DNA of 64,000 nt from Anaerolineales bacterium (GCA_026129335.1 JAHCIH010000004.1:86029-150028); one strand, 5' to 3'; shown: positions 54,104 through 62,935, numbered from the stretch's first letter. The notes: a model not told the origin generated them from the sequence alone. A program made the numbers and translations.

Positions 54104-54340
54104 ATGGCGCAGTACAACCGTGAGATTTACAGTAGCCAGTTTGCCCGCCTGCTGAACCGGGCGCTGAAGCAGGGCGGCGGCGATGCGGGCCAGGCGCTTT
54201 CCTGGCTGGAGCGCAAGTACCACCTGCCGCTGATGCTGCTGTTCACCCCGCATCGCCTGGAGCTGAGCGATGCCTACCTGGACGTGCGCGAGCACATCCT
54301 GATGCGCATGGAAGAGGGCCAAAAGAAAAGCCAGCAGTGA
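54104..54340 (+). CDS. small conserved-looking protein, function unknown
   Basis: The 78-aa protein (start MAQYNREIYSSQF) is mostly helical and charged, with a central LSWLERKYHLPLMLLF stretch and a Lys/Gln tail. I do not recognise it. Good codon use, the precise TATAAT before the start and the lack of a competing frame support a real gene. It ends 22 bp from tRNA-Thr on the opposite strand. Confidence 0.55.
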   Translation: MAQYNREIYSSQFARLLNRALKQGGGDAGQALSWLERKYHLPLMLLFTPHRLELSDAYLDVREHILMRMEEGQKKSQQ

Positions 54341-54362
54341 GCTGGCTTGGCGCGTACCTGGA

Positions 54363-54434
54363 GCCACCGATGGGACTCGAACCCATGACCCGTCGCTTAC
54401 GAAGCGACTGCTCTGCCAACTGAGCTACGGTGGC
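54363..54434 (-). tRNA. tRNA-Thr (CGT)
   Basis: The minus strand folds as a 72-nt tRNA: acceptor GCCACCG/CGGTGGC, anticodon arm GTCGC-TTCGTAA-GCGAC with anticodon CGT, and T arm GGTTCGAGT. It reads ACG codons. CCA is not encoded. A TATAAT (54562-54557) may be its promoter, with the inverted repeats at 54438-54541 lying in its 5-prime leader. Confidence 0.95.
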
Positions 54435-54437
54435 TTA

Positions 54438-54541
54438 CTCAGTGGAAAACTGTTGCCACGGCAACAGTTTTCCACTGAGCTTAACCAAAAGCGCCGGTGA
54501 GGTATCACTTTTCTGTATAGCTGAGCACAGCGCTTTTGGTT
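54438..54541. repeat. two strong inverted repeats between tRNA-Thr and the glycosyltransferase
   Basis: A perfect 20-bp inverted repeat with a 2-nt loop spans 54438-54479, beginning 4 bp from the tRNA gene. A second, AACCAAAAGCGC / GCGCTTTTGGTT (54483-54494 and 54530-54541), is 12 bp with a 35-nt loop and is followed by TTATTTTG. The second could be a terminator on the plus strand; the first has no T-run after it. Confidence 0.8.
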
Positions 54542-54603
54542 TTATTTTGAAACAAAATTATAACTGTTGTGGACGATAGTTTGAATTCCTTCGAGACTCT
54601 GCT

Positions 54604-55830
54604 TTGAAAATTTGCATGCTTTCTTATCACACCAGCCCGCTGGCCGCCTTGGGTGGCAAGCACAGCGGCGGTATGAACGTGTACGTGCGCGAGCTAAGCG
54701 CGCAGCTGGCGCGGCTGGGCCATGAGGTGGATGTGTTCACCCGCGGCACGACCTTCGCCGAACAGGCCATTGCGCCGGGCGCGCGGCTGCTCAGCCTGCC
54801 GGCTGGCCCAAGCCGCGAAGTGGAGAAGAACCAGCTGACCGTCTACATCCCGGAGTTCGTCGAGAACCTGTTGGCCTTTGCCCGCGAACACGGCCAGGGT
54901 TATGACCTGGTGCATGCCCACTATTGGATGTCCGGCCTAGTGGGAGCAGAGCTCAAAGCAGCCTGGGGCGTACCCATGGCGTTGATGTTCCACACCTTGG
55001 GCCTGGTCAAGAACCGCATCGCTGCGCTGGGCGAGCGCGAGAGCGACGAGCGTATCCGCGGCGAGCGCCGGGCGCTGGCCGCCGCCGACCAGGTGGTTGC
55101 CGCCACGCCCGCCGAGCAGGCCGACCTGCAATGGCTCTACGAGGTGCGCAGTTCGCAGATCGGTGTCATTCCGCCGGGGGTGGACCTGCAGCACTTCCAG
55201 CCGATGGAGAAAGCCGAAGCGCGCCGCCGGCTTGGGGTGGCGGAAGACGAAGCGTTGCTGCTTTTTGTTGGCCGTATCGAGGCGCTCAAGGGCATCGATA
55301 CGCTAATACGCGCCGCCCATTTACTGGCTGCCGACGGGCCGGGAAGCACGCACTTCCGCGTGCTCATCGTCGGGGGCGATGTGGAAGAAGACTTGGAATT
55401 GATGGGCAGCGAGATGTCCCGGCTGCGCAACTTGGCTCGCGAGCTGGGCGTGCAAGACCAAATCGAGTTCCTCGGCAGCCGCAGCCAGGAGGAATTACCT
55501 GCCTACTACGCCGCGGCGGATGTGCTCGTGATGCCCTCATATTCTGAATCCTTCGGCATGGTGGCGCTGGAAGCGATGGCCTGCGGCCGCCCGGTAGTGG
55601 CCAGCCGCGTGGGCGGCCTGGCTTACCTGGTGCGCGACGGGGTCACCGGCTTCCACGTGCAGGAGGGCAACAGCATGGAGCTGGCCGGCCGCCTGGCCGA
55701 ACTGCTCAATGAGCCGCCGCTGCTGGCACGCATGGGTGCGGCCGCCCGCCAGGAGGCGGTGGACTATTCCTGGCAGGAGATGGCCGCGCGGGTGGAAGAG
55801 CTGTATTCGCGGATGGTGAGGAGTAAGTAA
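54604..55830 (+). CDS. GT4-family glycosyltransferase (MshA / sucrose-phosphate-synthase-like)
   Basis: The 408-aa protein appears to start at TTG 54604. The N-terminal domain has GGKHSGGMNVYVRELSAQLARLGHEVDVFTRG and DLVHAHYWMSG; the C-terminal domain has LLFVGRIEALKGIDTLI, the nucleotide-sugar motif ADVLVMPSYSESFGMVALEAMACG and VVASRVGGL (EX7E). This fits retaining GT-B enzymes of family 4, the closest known types being MshA and sucrose synthases. Acceptor and product are unknown. Confidence 0.9.
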   Translation: MKICMLSYHTSPLAALGGKHSGGMNVYVRELSAQLARLGHEVDVFTRGTTFAEQAIAPGARLLSLPAGPSREVEKNQLTVYIPEFVENLLAFAREHGQGYDLVHAHYWMSGLVGAELKAAWGVPMALMFHTLGLVKNRIAALGERESDERIRGERRALAAADQVVAATPAEQADLQWLYEVRSSQIGVIPPGVDLQHFQPMEKAEARRRLGVAEDEALLLFVGRIEALKGIDTLIRAAHLLAADGPGSTHFRVLIVGGDVEEDLELMGSEMSRLRNLARELGVQDQIEFLGSRSQEELPAYYAAADVLVMPSYSESFGMVALEAMACGRPVVASRVGGLAYLVRDGVTGFHVQEGNSMELAGRLAELLNEPPLLARMGAAARQEAVDYSWQEMAARVEELYSRMVRSK

Positions 55831-55971
55831 TCGTAATCTCGCTAAGTGTCTGACACTAGAAATACCTCATTTCTCTGGTGTCATAACTTGCCTGATTGGC
55901 ACTCCTTGATTTATAGTAAGACATTACGTCCACATCTAAGGATGATTTCTGGATGCATGGGTGGCTCCAAA

Positions 55972-56796
55972 ATGACAGATTTAGCTAAAGTAAAAAGATT
56001 AGTAAATGATGGGGATCGTAAAGCAGCTTGGAAACTTCTCAATCATATATTGTCAGTAGATCCTGCGAATGAGCAAGCTTGGGTTTTAGCACATTCACTA
56101 GTGAATGATTCCCAGAAACCTCTTTTGCTAGAAAAGGCGCGAGAATATTTGCCAAAAGAATCTTCGCTGTTTAGTCCAAGCCAAGAACTTCCAGCTTCTT
56201 GGCTTGATGAGGAGCCGCAGCAACTTAATAGAAAAAATAAGCAATTCGGAAAAATAGCTTTGGTCTTATTTCTTTCTCTGATTGCCCTGGGGGCGGCCTA
56301 CACTTTAATCTCCCATAACTTGCAAATGAACAATCTCAGACCTCAGGTTTCGAAATTTATCGAAGAAGGTTCAATGCTAAGCGGGATGACGAAGGTGGGG
56401 GTCTCCTATAGAGATTATGGTGTGCAGCTCGAAAAAGCTCGAACAGCCTACAGCTTAGCGCTATCCGTTTGGCCAAGGAGTTTTGCACGAGAGGCTAGGA
56501 ATAGTTTTGATATGGCTTTTGAGGGATGGGACTTAGCTTTTTATCTTTGGCGAGCTGATCAAGAGGATCTCGACAATCCCGTTGAACCAAATATCAATCG
56601 TTATCTGGAGTTTGTTAACTATGCTGGAGACAATTTGGACTACGGGATACATCACGAAAGGTATATAGTTCAAGCCTACCGCGGGAGGAAATTTGTAAAG
56701 TTCGATAATATTGGCGTTTTATTTTCCTTGGCAAATGATTATTTTCGTCTTGGGCAAATTCTTATCCTTCGAGAAATGCAAAAAACATTTCCCTGA
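55972..56796 (+). CDS. AT-rich gene for a TPR-like membrane protein, function unknown
   Basis: ATG 55972 gives 274 aa; 42 more upstream codons are open but lack a ribosome site. Residues about 1-55 form two TPR-like helical hairpins (VKRLVNDGDRKAAWKLLNHILSVDPANEQAW), followed by a linker and one membrane helix (about 95-115, IALVLFLSLIALGAAYTLI). The rest is a 155-residue outer part with Trp/Tyr/Arg-rich helices. Its base composition is strikingly poorer in GC than both neighbours, and tRNA-Val lies just downstream, suggesting acquisition. No function is assigned. Confidence 0.65.
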   Translation: MTDLAKVKRLVNDGDRKAAWKLLNHILSVDPANEQAWVLAHSLVNDSQKPLLLEKAREYLPKESSLFSPSQELPASWLDEEPQQLNRKNKQFGKIALVLFLSLIALGAAYTLISHNLQMNNLRPQVSKFIEEGSMLSGMTKVGVSYRDYGVQLEKARTAYSLALSVWPRSFAREARNSFDMAFEGWDLAFYLWRADQEDLDNPVEPNINRYLEFVNYAGDNLDYGIHHERYIVQAYRGRKFVKFDNIGVLFSLANDYFRLGQILILREMQKTFP

Positions 56797-56874
56797 AGTC
56801 GACGCAAGTATTGTAAAAGTCTTTGCCCATATTGAAGTCTCTCAAGAGACTCTTAGCGGGAACTGCTACAGAGT

Positions 56875-56947
<73 letters not shown>

Positions 56948-57001
56948 TTGGCTTGCGAGCCGGGATTATAGCACTCGCCTGAACAGCAGGCAAGGCAGCA
57001 T

Positions 57002-58225
57002 TTACTGCAGGAAGCTCCAGGGGTTGACTTTGCCCCAGGCGAAGCTGAGTAGCTCGAAATGCAAGTGGGGGCCGCTGGAGTTGCCCGTGTTCCCAAGGGT
57101 GCCCACGAACTCACCCTGGCCTATGTTCTGGCCGCAGGTTACCGCCACCGAATTCATGTGCGCATAGGCGGATTGCCAGCCGGTGCCGTGGTCGATGACC
57201 AGCAGGTTGCCATAGCCGGTATTGCTCCAGCCGGCGTACACCACCACGCCGCCATCCACTGCGTAAATGGGGTTGCCCTCCGCACCGGCGATGTCGATGC
57301 CGGGGTGCAGCGGCGGATTGTAGTCGTAGCCGGAAAGCTGCCGCACCGAAGTGGGCCACACGAAGGTGCCCGTGCCGATGGCGCCGGCGCCAATCGCGCC
57401 GCAGGCGCCGGGGCCGTAATAAGCCGCCACGGCCGGGTTATCACGGCTGATGGCGGGCGGGCCCCAGTCACGCAGTTCGCGCGAGCCGCCGGGCACAATC
57501 AGCAAAGTGCCATCGGCGAGGCCCGGGTTCTCGGGGTCGGTCTCGTAGGGGTCCATGCTGTTGCCGGGCCAGTCCATCACATCTTCCACCGTGGGACGGG
57601 TGCTGTAGCTGTACTGCTCCACAATCGCTTCCAGGCTTTCACCAGCGCGGTAGACGTGCAGCACGCCGTCCACGGGCGGGATGCGCAGTTCCTGGCCGAT
57701 CTCAACAAAGTTGGGGTTGTCCTGCAGCGTGTTGAAGTTGAACCACAGCACACTCTCCGCCTTCACGCCGAAACGTTCGGCGATGGCGAACAGCGAGTCG
57801 CCCTGCACCACGGTGTAAGTCTGAACGTCCACCCGAGACCGGCTGGGGATGATGGTGTCGATATAGGTCTGGCGGTGGATGCCGAGGTTAAAAGGAGAAC
57901 TGGCCGGCCCAAAGGAGGGCATCAGCGCGCTGGCTTCGCCGCCGGTCACCGCCTCGATGGTGGGCAGGGCCATGGCCAGGGCGGTGGCGCGCAGCTCCTC
58001 CTGCTGCAGTTGCTGCACTCCGGTAGTGAAGTTGCGCATCAGCGCCACAATCACCAGGGCGAAGACCAGCAGCACGGCCACGCCGCCGTAGCGCGCCCAG
58101 GCCAGCGGCACGCGGCCGCCGGTCAGGCGGGCGAGCAGGCGGTCCACCGGCCCCAGCTGAGTGGGTTGGCTGGCTTCGCTGCCTTCCTGTGTTGCCTTCG
58201 GATCTTCGGGAGTGGTTTCAGACAT
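57002..58225 (-). CDS. LysM-containing M23-family metallopeptidase
   Basis: The 407-aa protein has a cytoplasmic Pro/Glu/Gln-rich start, one membrane helix (about 45-65, YGGVAVLLVFALVIVALM), and outside it a LysM domain (TYTVVQGDSLFAIAERFGVKAES) with a second LysM-like stretch (HVYRAGESLEAIVEQYSYS). The C-terminal M23 domain (about 280-407) has zinc ligands in HPGIDIAGAEG and HLHFEL, with SAYAHMN. It should cut peptidoglycan cross-links or act as a divisome/wall activator, anchored by its helix. Confidence 0.92.
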   Translation of the reverse strand: MSETTPEDPKATQEGSEASQPTQLGPVDRLLARLTGGRVPLAWARYGGVAVLLVFALVIVALMRNFTTGVQQLQQEELRATALAMALPTIEAVTGGEASALMPSFGPASSPFNLGIHRQTYIDTIIPSRSRVDVQTYTVVQGDSLFAIAERFGVKAESVLWFNFNTLQDNPNFVEIGQELRIPPVDGVLHVYRAGESLEAIVEQYSYSTRPTVEDVMDWPGNSMDPYETDPENPGLADGTLLIVPGGSRELRDWGPPAISRDNPAVAAYYGPGACGAIGAGAIGTGTFVWPTSVRQLSGYDYNPPLHPGIDIAGAEGNPIYAVDGGVVVYAGWSNTGYGNLLVIDHGTGWQSAYAHMNSVAVTCGQNIGQGEFVGTLGNTGNSSGPHLHFELLSFAWGKVNPWSFLQ

Positions 58226-58275
58226 ACGCCGGCGAGTCTATCATCCGCAGCGGCTGCTCGTCAATGTGAAGCAGA

Positions 58276-59541
58276 TTAGGGCTGCGCGAATTCTTCCAGC
58301 AACCCCTGCAGGGCATCTTCGGGGGTCACCTCTTGTTTGAGCAGGGCGATAACCGCCTGGCTCAGCGCGGCGCCCCAGCGGACTGCCACACTCTCCTGCG
58401 GCAAAGCCACCGCGTCGCCCACGATTTGGCTGGCCAGCGTTTGGCGCGCGTCAGGCGACCAGGCAGCCAGCGAGCTTTGCCGCGGCGGCAGCAGGCCGGC
58501 GGCAGCGGTCCATTGCGCCATGAACTCCGCCTGGGTGAGGAACTCGGCCAGCTCGGTGGCCGGCCCCAAATTGTTCACCTGGACGGTGGAAATCGCCCAC
58601 ACCCAGCCACGCATCACAGTCACATCACGTCCGTCTGCGGTGGGCAGCGGCGCGCCCTGCACGTCCACATTGCGGCTGTCGAACACGCGGCTGGTCCAGG
58701 TGGCCAGCATGGGCACGCGGCCTTCAGTGAAGGCACTCCAGCCCTGTTCGTTGGTTTCGTATTGGGTCAGCCAGAATGGGAAAACGCCGGCCTCACGGCC
58801 ATTGGCAAAGAATTCCAGTACCGGGCTCAGTGTGCTGCGGCTGAATGGGGGTGTAGGCTCATCCGGCAGGGAGAGCAGTTGGCTGAGGATGAAGTTGGCC
58901 TGCGGGTCTGCAGCAGAAAAGCCCAGCGCCAGCCGGTCGTTGAGCAGGTCGCTCCAGGTGTCCGGCACCTGCTCCAAAGCAGTGGGGCGGTAGGCCAGCA
59001 CCAGTGCATCGGCGGCGAAGGGCAGGCCGTAGGCCTGGCCATCCACCTCGGCCATTTGCCGCCCAAAGTCGTACCAATCGCTGCTGTCCAGGCTGTTGGT
59101 CAGCGGGCCAACCGGCAGCACCACTTCGCTGGTGGCCGCTTCGGCCAGCTGGCTGTGGGGCAGCAGAACCAGGTCGGGCAGGGCCAGCGGTGCCGCCGCT
59201 TTGGCGGCCAGCAGCGCCTCCAGCATGCGGCCGGGGCTGCTCTCAGATTTCACGCGTACTTCCAGGCGCAATTGCGGATGCTGGCTGTTGAATTCTTCCA
59301 GGCGAGCCTGCAGCATGTGCGCCGCCAGGCTCCCGCTGCCAGGGTCGAAACGCGGCGGCACCCACACGGTCAGCGAGACCGCGGCGCCCTGGCTGCTGGT
59401 GGGCTGGCTGGCCGGGGTCGCCTCTGTATCCAGCGGGTCGCTGGGCAGCGGCGTGGCGTTGGGGGAAGCCGGCAGCGGGCTGGCACAGGCGGCCAGCAGC
59501 AGCGCCAGGGCCAGCAGGCTGGGGAGCAAAAATCTGTGCAT
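58276..59541 (-). CDS. extracellular solute-binding lipoprotein (family 1, sugar type)
   Basis: ATG 59541 gives 421 aa; a TTG one codon upstream is less likely. The signal ends in lipobox L-A-A-C (LLAACASP), followed by a Pro/Ser-rich linker. The mature part follows the family 1 binding-protein plan: VSLTVWVPPRFDPGSGSL, FNSQHPQLRLEVRVKSES, GQAYGLPFAADALVLAYRP and the hinge. Permease genes are absent nearby, so it may serve a distant ABC system. Confidence 0.85.
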   Translation of the reverse strand: MHRFLLPSLLALALLLAACASPLPASPNATPLPSDPLDTEATPASQPTSSQGAAVSLTVWVPPRFDPGSGSLAAHMLQARLEEFNSQHPQLRLEVRVKSESSPGRMLEALLAAKAAAPLALPDLVLLPHSQLAEAATSEVVLPVGPLTNSLDSSDWYDFGRQMAEVDGQAYGLPFAADALVLAYRPTALEQVPDTWSDLLNDRLALGFSAADPQANFILSQLLSLPDEPTPPFSRSTLSPVLEFFANGREAGVFPFWLTQYETNEQGWSAFTEGRVPMLATWTSRVFDSRNVDVQGAPLPTADGRDVTVMRGWVWAISTVQVNNLGPATELAEFLTQAEFMAQWTAAAGLLPPRQSSLAAWSPDARQTLASQIVGDAVALPQESVAVRWGAALSQAVIALLKQEVTPEDALQGLLEEFAQP

Positions 59542-59574
59542 CAAGTTGATTGTATCGCGTCGGGTCTGGGGCTG

Positions 59575-59946
59575 CTAAGGTGTGGGCGTATCTGTCGGCG
59601 TGGGCGTGTCGCTGGGCGCCGTGGTGGCGGTAGGCTCCGCTGTGGGTGTGTGCGTGCTGGTGGGCGTGGCCGTGCTGGTGGCCGTGGCCGAAGGCGTGAT
59701 GGAAGCCGTGACGGTATGGGTCGGCGTGGCGGTGTGAGTCTCTGTGGCCGTGCTGGTGAAGGTGCTGGTGGCGGTGGCGGTTTCCGTGGCGGTGGTGGTC
59801 GCCGTGGCCGAGGGAGTCTGGCTCAGCCTCCATTGGACGGCCACATAACCGGTCAGGTAGCAGGGCAAGGTGGCCAAGGCGATGACGGCCAGTGCAAAGC
59901 GCAGGCGCTGTCGTTTTAACGGATCGGTGTGGCTGAACAATTGCAC
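59575..59946 (-). CDS. Thr/Pro-rich membrane-anchored protein
   Basis: The 123-aa product has a basic N-terminus, one membrane helix (about 18-38, FALAVIALATLPCYLTGYV) and a 75-residue tail made almost only of Thr, Ala, Ser and Pro (TATETATATSTFTSTATETH). The tail would be exposed and perhaps glycosylated; it ends cleanly in TPTDTPTP and a stop. It resembles the linkers of the lipoproteins at 44312 and 27357 but has no globular domain, so it may be a spacer protein or a shortened gene. Confidence 0.5.
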   Translation of the reverse strand: MQLFSHTDPLKRQRLRFALAVIALATLPCYLTGYVAVQWRLSQTPSATATTTATETATATSTFTSTATETHTATPTHTVTASITPSATATSTATPTSTHTPTAEPTATTAPSDTPTPTDTPTP

Positions 59947-60030
59947 CCGGCGAGTGTATCACCCGCGTTCAGCAAGGGCAAGCACCGTGCTGTTTCTATC
60001 TGGGATTCGGCTTGCGCAGAACATAAGTTC

Positions 60031-60059
60031 TTGATTTTGGCTTGCAGATATGCTATAGT
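60031..60059 (+). promoter_or_regulatory. promoter of greA
   Basis: TTGATT (60031-60036), a 17-nt spacer and TATAGT (60054-60059) form a good sigma70-type promoter; the leader to the ATG at 60140 is about 75 nt. Confidence 0.65.
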
Positions 60060-60139
60060 ATCTGGGCTGTTTGCGGGTCCAGGGGTTCCTCGCTTACAGC
60101 AAAATTTTTTTATGGAGAAGCCTTGCCAGTAGAGGCGTT

Positions 60140-60616
60140 ATGGCTACAGAGTACTTAACCAAAGACGGTTTCAAGAAGCTGCAGGACGAACTGGACAACT
60201 TGCGCAATGTGCGTCGCAAGGAAATCGCAGAGCGCCTGCGCGAAGCCGCCGAGAACAGCCTGGGCGAGTTCGTGGAGGATCCGGAATTCGAGGCCGCCAA
60301 GAACGAGCAGTCGTTCGTCGAAGGGCGGATCAAGGAGCTGGAGATCATCCTGGCCAATGCGACCCTGATCGAAGAACGCAAGGGCAAAGCCAAGAGCGAA
60401 TTGGTCGAGATTGGTTCGCGCGTCACCGTGCAGCAAGGCCGCCAGAAGCCGGAAGAGTATCTGATCGTCGGCGCAGCGGAAGCCAATCCCCGTGAAGGCA
60501 AAATCTCCCACGAGTCCCCGCTGGGCCGCGCCCTGCTGGGCAAAAAAACCGGCGACAAAGCCGATATTCAGGCGCCTTCAGGTGAGTTCTCGGTCAAAGT
60601 AGTCAAGGTCGAATAG
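60140..60616 (+). CDS. greA: transcription elongation factor GreA
   Basis: ATG 60140 gives 158 aa, the normal length. Residues 1-75 form the coiled coil (YLTKDGFKKLQDELDNL, then REAAENSLGEFVEDPEFEAAKNEQ) with the acidic tip that enters the RNA polymerase secondary channel. Residues 80-158 form the FKBP-like domain (LVEIGSRVTV, ISHESPLGRALLGKKTGD). It rescues backtracked polymerase by stimulating transcript cleavage. Confidence 0.97.
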   Translation: MATEYLTKDGFKKLQDELDNLRNVRRKEIAERLREAAENSLGEFVEDPEFEAAKNEQSFVEGRIKELEIILANATLIEERKGKAKSELVEIGSRVTVQQGRQKPEEYLIVGAAEANPREGKISHESPLGRALLGKKTGDKADIQAPSGEFSVKVVKVE

Positions 60617-60636
60617 ATTTTCGTTGTTTCTAACGC

Positions 60637-60674
60637 AAAAGACCCGCACCTGAGCCTGTGTGCGGGTCTTTTTT
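60637..60674 (+). terminator. terminator after greA
   Basis: AAAAGACCCGCAC (60637-60649) pairs with GTGCGGGTCTTTT (60660-60672) over a 10-nt loop, followed by more T. It separates greA from lysS. Confidence 0.82.
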
Positions 60675-60703
60675 CTTTATAATCATTCAGCGATAAGGAA
60701 CCC

Positions 60704-62227
60704 ATGAGCGAATACCAGTACTCTGAGATTGAACGCAACCGGCTGAGCAAGCTGGAGCAATTGCGCCAGCAGGGCCTCGAAGCTTTTCCGGCGCGTGTAG
60801 AGCGCAGTCACACGACCCAGGCCGCCCTCACAGAATTTGAGGCTGCCGAAGCGGCGGCGGATGCCGCCCCGCTGCAGGCTACGCTGGTGGGGCGCATCCG
60901 CTCCATCCGCCAGATGGGCAAGTTGATCTTCGCCCACATCGAGGACGGCTACGGTCGCCTGCAGCTCTTCCTGCGCGCCGATACTTTGGGCGCCGAGCAG
61001 CTGCAGACCTTTCGCGACTATTACGACCTGGGTGATTTCGTGGAAGCCCGCGGCGAGATGTTCCGCACCAAGGCGGGCGAAGCCAGCCTGAACGTGGCCG
61101 CCATCCGCATGATCGCCAAAGCGATCACGCCGCTGCCCGCCGCCAAGGACGAAGTGGTCGACGGCGAAGTGGTGCGCCATGCCACGCTCGCCGACCCCGA
61201 GACGCGCTACCGCCAGCGCTACGCCGACCTGGCGGTGAACCCGCAGGTGCGCGAGGTCTTCCGCATCCGCGCCGCCACCACCCGCTCACTGCGCGAGTTC
61301 CTCGACAGCCACGACTTCCTCGAGGTGGAGACGCCGGTGCTGCAGCCGGTGTACGGCGGCGCCGCGGCACGGCCTTTCGTCACCGAGCACAACCAGCTCA
61401 AGCAGGAGCTCTACCTGCGCATTTCCTTCGAGCTGTACCTCAAGCGCCTGTTGGTCGGCGGTTACGAGCGAGTCTACGAAATTGGCCGCGACTTCCGCAA
61501 CGAGGGCGTCAGCCGCAAACACAACCCCGAATTCACCATGCTGGAGTTCTACATGGCCTATGCCGACTACCAGCGGGTGATGGAGTTCACCGAGGAGATG
61601 CTGCGCTTCACCGCGCAGCAGGTGCTGGGCGGCGCAAAGTTCAGCTACCAGGGGAACGAGATCGACCTGGGCCGGGATTGGCCGCGCATCACCGTGGCCG
61701 ATGCGGTGCAGGAGTTTGCCGGCATCGACCTGGCGCAGTATCCCGACGCCAAGAGCCTGGCGGCGGCCATGGCGGCCAAGGAATACTACGTGGCCCCCAA
61801 GGCCAGCCGTGGCAAGCTCATCGAGGGCCTGGTGGGCGACCACGTGGAGCCGCGGCTCATCCAGCCCAGTTTCCTGTACGACTACCCGCGCGAGATCTCA
61901 CCGCTGGCCAAAAGCAGCCCGGACGACGCGCAGACGGTGGAGCGCTTCGAGGGCTACGTGGCCGGCTTCGAACTGTGCAATGCCTTCAGCGAGCTGAACG
62001 ATCCGCTGGACCAGCTGGCCCGCTTTGAAGAGATGAGCGGCATGGACGCTGATGATGAAGACCGCCATCCCTTGGACGAGGACTACCTGCGCGCCATGCG
62101 CTACGGCATGCCGCCCAACGGCGGCTTCGGCATGGGCATCGACCGATTGACGATGCTCTTCACCGACCAGCCCAACATCCGCGAGGTGATTCTGTTTCCG
62201 CATTTGCGTAAGCGGGAAGGGGAATAG
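60704..62227 (+). CDS. lysS: lysyl-tRNA synthetase, class II
   Basis: The 507-aa enzyme has an N-terminal anticodon-binding OB fold (residues about 60-165, ATLVGRIRSIRQMGKLIFAHIEDG) and the class II catalytic core: motif 2 in YEIGRDFRNEGVSRKHNPEFT and motif 3 in GGFGMGIDRLTMLFTD. It charges tRNA-Lys in the cytoplasm. It starts 30 nt after the greA terminator. Confidence 0.97.
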   Translation: MSEYQYSEIERNRLSKLEQLRQQGLEAFPARVERSHTTQAALTEFEAAEAAADAAPLQATLVGRIRSIRQMGKLIFAHIEDGYGRLQLFLRADTLGAEQLQTFRDYYDLGDFVEARGEMFRTKAGEASLNVAAIRMIAKAITPLPAAKDEVVDGEVVRHATLADPETRYRQRYADLAVNPQVREVFRIRAATTRSLREFLDSHDFLEVETPVLQPVYGGAAARPFVTEHNQLKQELYLRISFELYLKRLLVGGYERVYEIGRDFRNEGVSRKHNPEFTMLEFYMAYADYQRVMEFTEEMLRFTAQQVLGGAKFSYQGNEIDLGRDWPRITVADAVQEFAGIDLAQYPDAKSLAAAMAAKEYYVAPKASRGKLIEGLVGDHVEPRLIQPSFLYDYPREISPLAKSSPDDAQTVERFEGYVAGFELCNAFSELNDPLDQLARFEEMSGMDADDEDRHPLDEDYLRAMRYGMPPNGGFGMGIDRLTMLFTDQPNIREVILFPHLRKREGE

Positions 62228-62273
62228 CCGCCCTCTCCCCAAGCAAGCTTGGTTGCTTTACAAGTCGACATTC

Positions 62274-62299
62274 CCCCTCTCCCGCTTGCGGGAGAGGGG
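62274..62299. repeat. palindromic repeat CCCCTCTCCCGC-TT-GCGGGAGAGGGG
   Basis: A perfect 12-bp inverted repeat with a 2-nt loop sits 31 bp before the DUF559 gene, followed by CCAGGGGTGAGGGTG. It has no T-run. The same kind of repeat is commonly found near DUF559 genes in other bacteria (from general knowledge). Confidence 0.7.
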
Positions 62300-62330
62300 C
62301 CAGGGGTGAGGGTGTGCATGGAGGGAAATA

Positions 62331-62684
62331 GTGTCTCGAAGTGAGAACCTATTGGATGCCGCTCGTCAAATGCGGCACAATCCCACAGAGGCTGAGAACC
62401 GGCTATGGGCGGAATTGCGAGGCAGGAAGTTCTCCGGCTACAAGTTCCGTCGCCAACATATCATTGATCGCTTTATTGTCGACTTTTGTTGTCCTCAAAA
62501 GCGTCTTGTCGTTGAAGTAGATGGGGATATTCATTTGCAAAGCCGCGAATACGATCAAGCTAGAACGGAGTATTTGAATGATCTTGGCTATTTTGTTTTG
62601 CGAGTAAGCAATCAAGATGTGATGGAACGCATCGAGATAGTGAAACTTCAAATACAGAAGCATTTGGAGAACATTCCTGCTTAG
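62331..62684 (+). CDS. DUF559 (Vsr-like) endonuclease
   Basis: The 117-aa protein starts at GTG 62331. It has the DUF559 pattern: MRHNPTEAENRLWAELRGRKFSGYKFRRQHIIDRFIVDFCC, then LVVEVDGDIHLQ and a final FVLRVSNQDVM. In this PD-(D/E)xK fold, the acidic residues of FIVDF and EVDGD and nearby Glu should bind metal. It is a small nuclease, often mobile with repeats. Composition is AT-richer than lysS and serS, and it separates two synthetase genes. Confidence 0.88.
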   Translation: MSRSENLLDAARQMRHNPTEAENRLWAELRGRKFSGYKFRRQHIIDRFIVDFCCPQKRLVVEVDGDIHLQSREYDQARTEYLNDLGYFVLRVSNQDVMERIEIVKLQIQKHLENIPA

Positions 62685-62699
62685 ATAGAATTCTTGTAT

Positions 62700-62935
62700 A
62701 ATCAACCAACAGCCCCCGCGCGAAGCTTTCCACTTCGCCGCCCGCCAGGGCAGGGTGCTCCCGCAGAGTTGCGGATAGTATCCGCTACATAAGGGAGCCG
62801 GGTTCGCCCGATAGCGCGAATAAGAGGTATACAACCTGACGGTTCTAGAGCCTACGGCTCCAGAACCTGGGTTGTTATACGAATGCAGGTGGCACCACGA
62901 GCGCCCCTCGTCCTGCAAGATGAGGGGCGTTTTGT
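62700..62935 (+). ncRNA. T-box leader of serS
   Basis: The serS leader has a T-box: GCAGGTGGCACCACG, with TGGC at 62890-62893. TGGC pairs with the GCCA 3-prime end of uncharged tRNA-Ser, whose discriminator is G. It is followed by a terminator stem CGCCCCTC (62902-62909) with GAGGGGCG (62922-62929) and GTTTTG. Upstream are hairpins: GGTTCT-A-GAGCC-TAC-GGCTC-C-AGAACC (62841-62867) inside GTATACAACC/GGTTGTTATAC, and the larger GCTCCC...GGGAGC stem I. I could not fix the specifier codon. Confidence 0.82.

Noticed and set aside
55830..55971. Attachment-site duplicate of tRNA-Val near the AT-rich gene
   Set aside because: No copy of the tRNA 3-prime end was found in this interval.
58333..59919. 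Plus-strand frame of 528 codons opposite the solute-binding lipoprotein
   Set aside because: Gln/Arg/Gly-rich with no motif; the minus strand has a signal peptide and binding-protein features.
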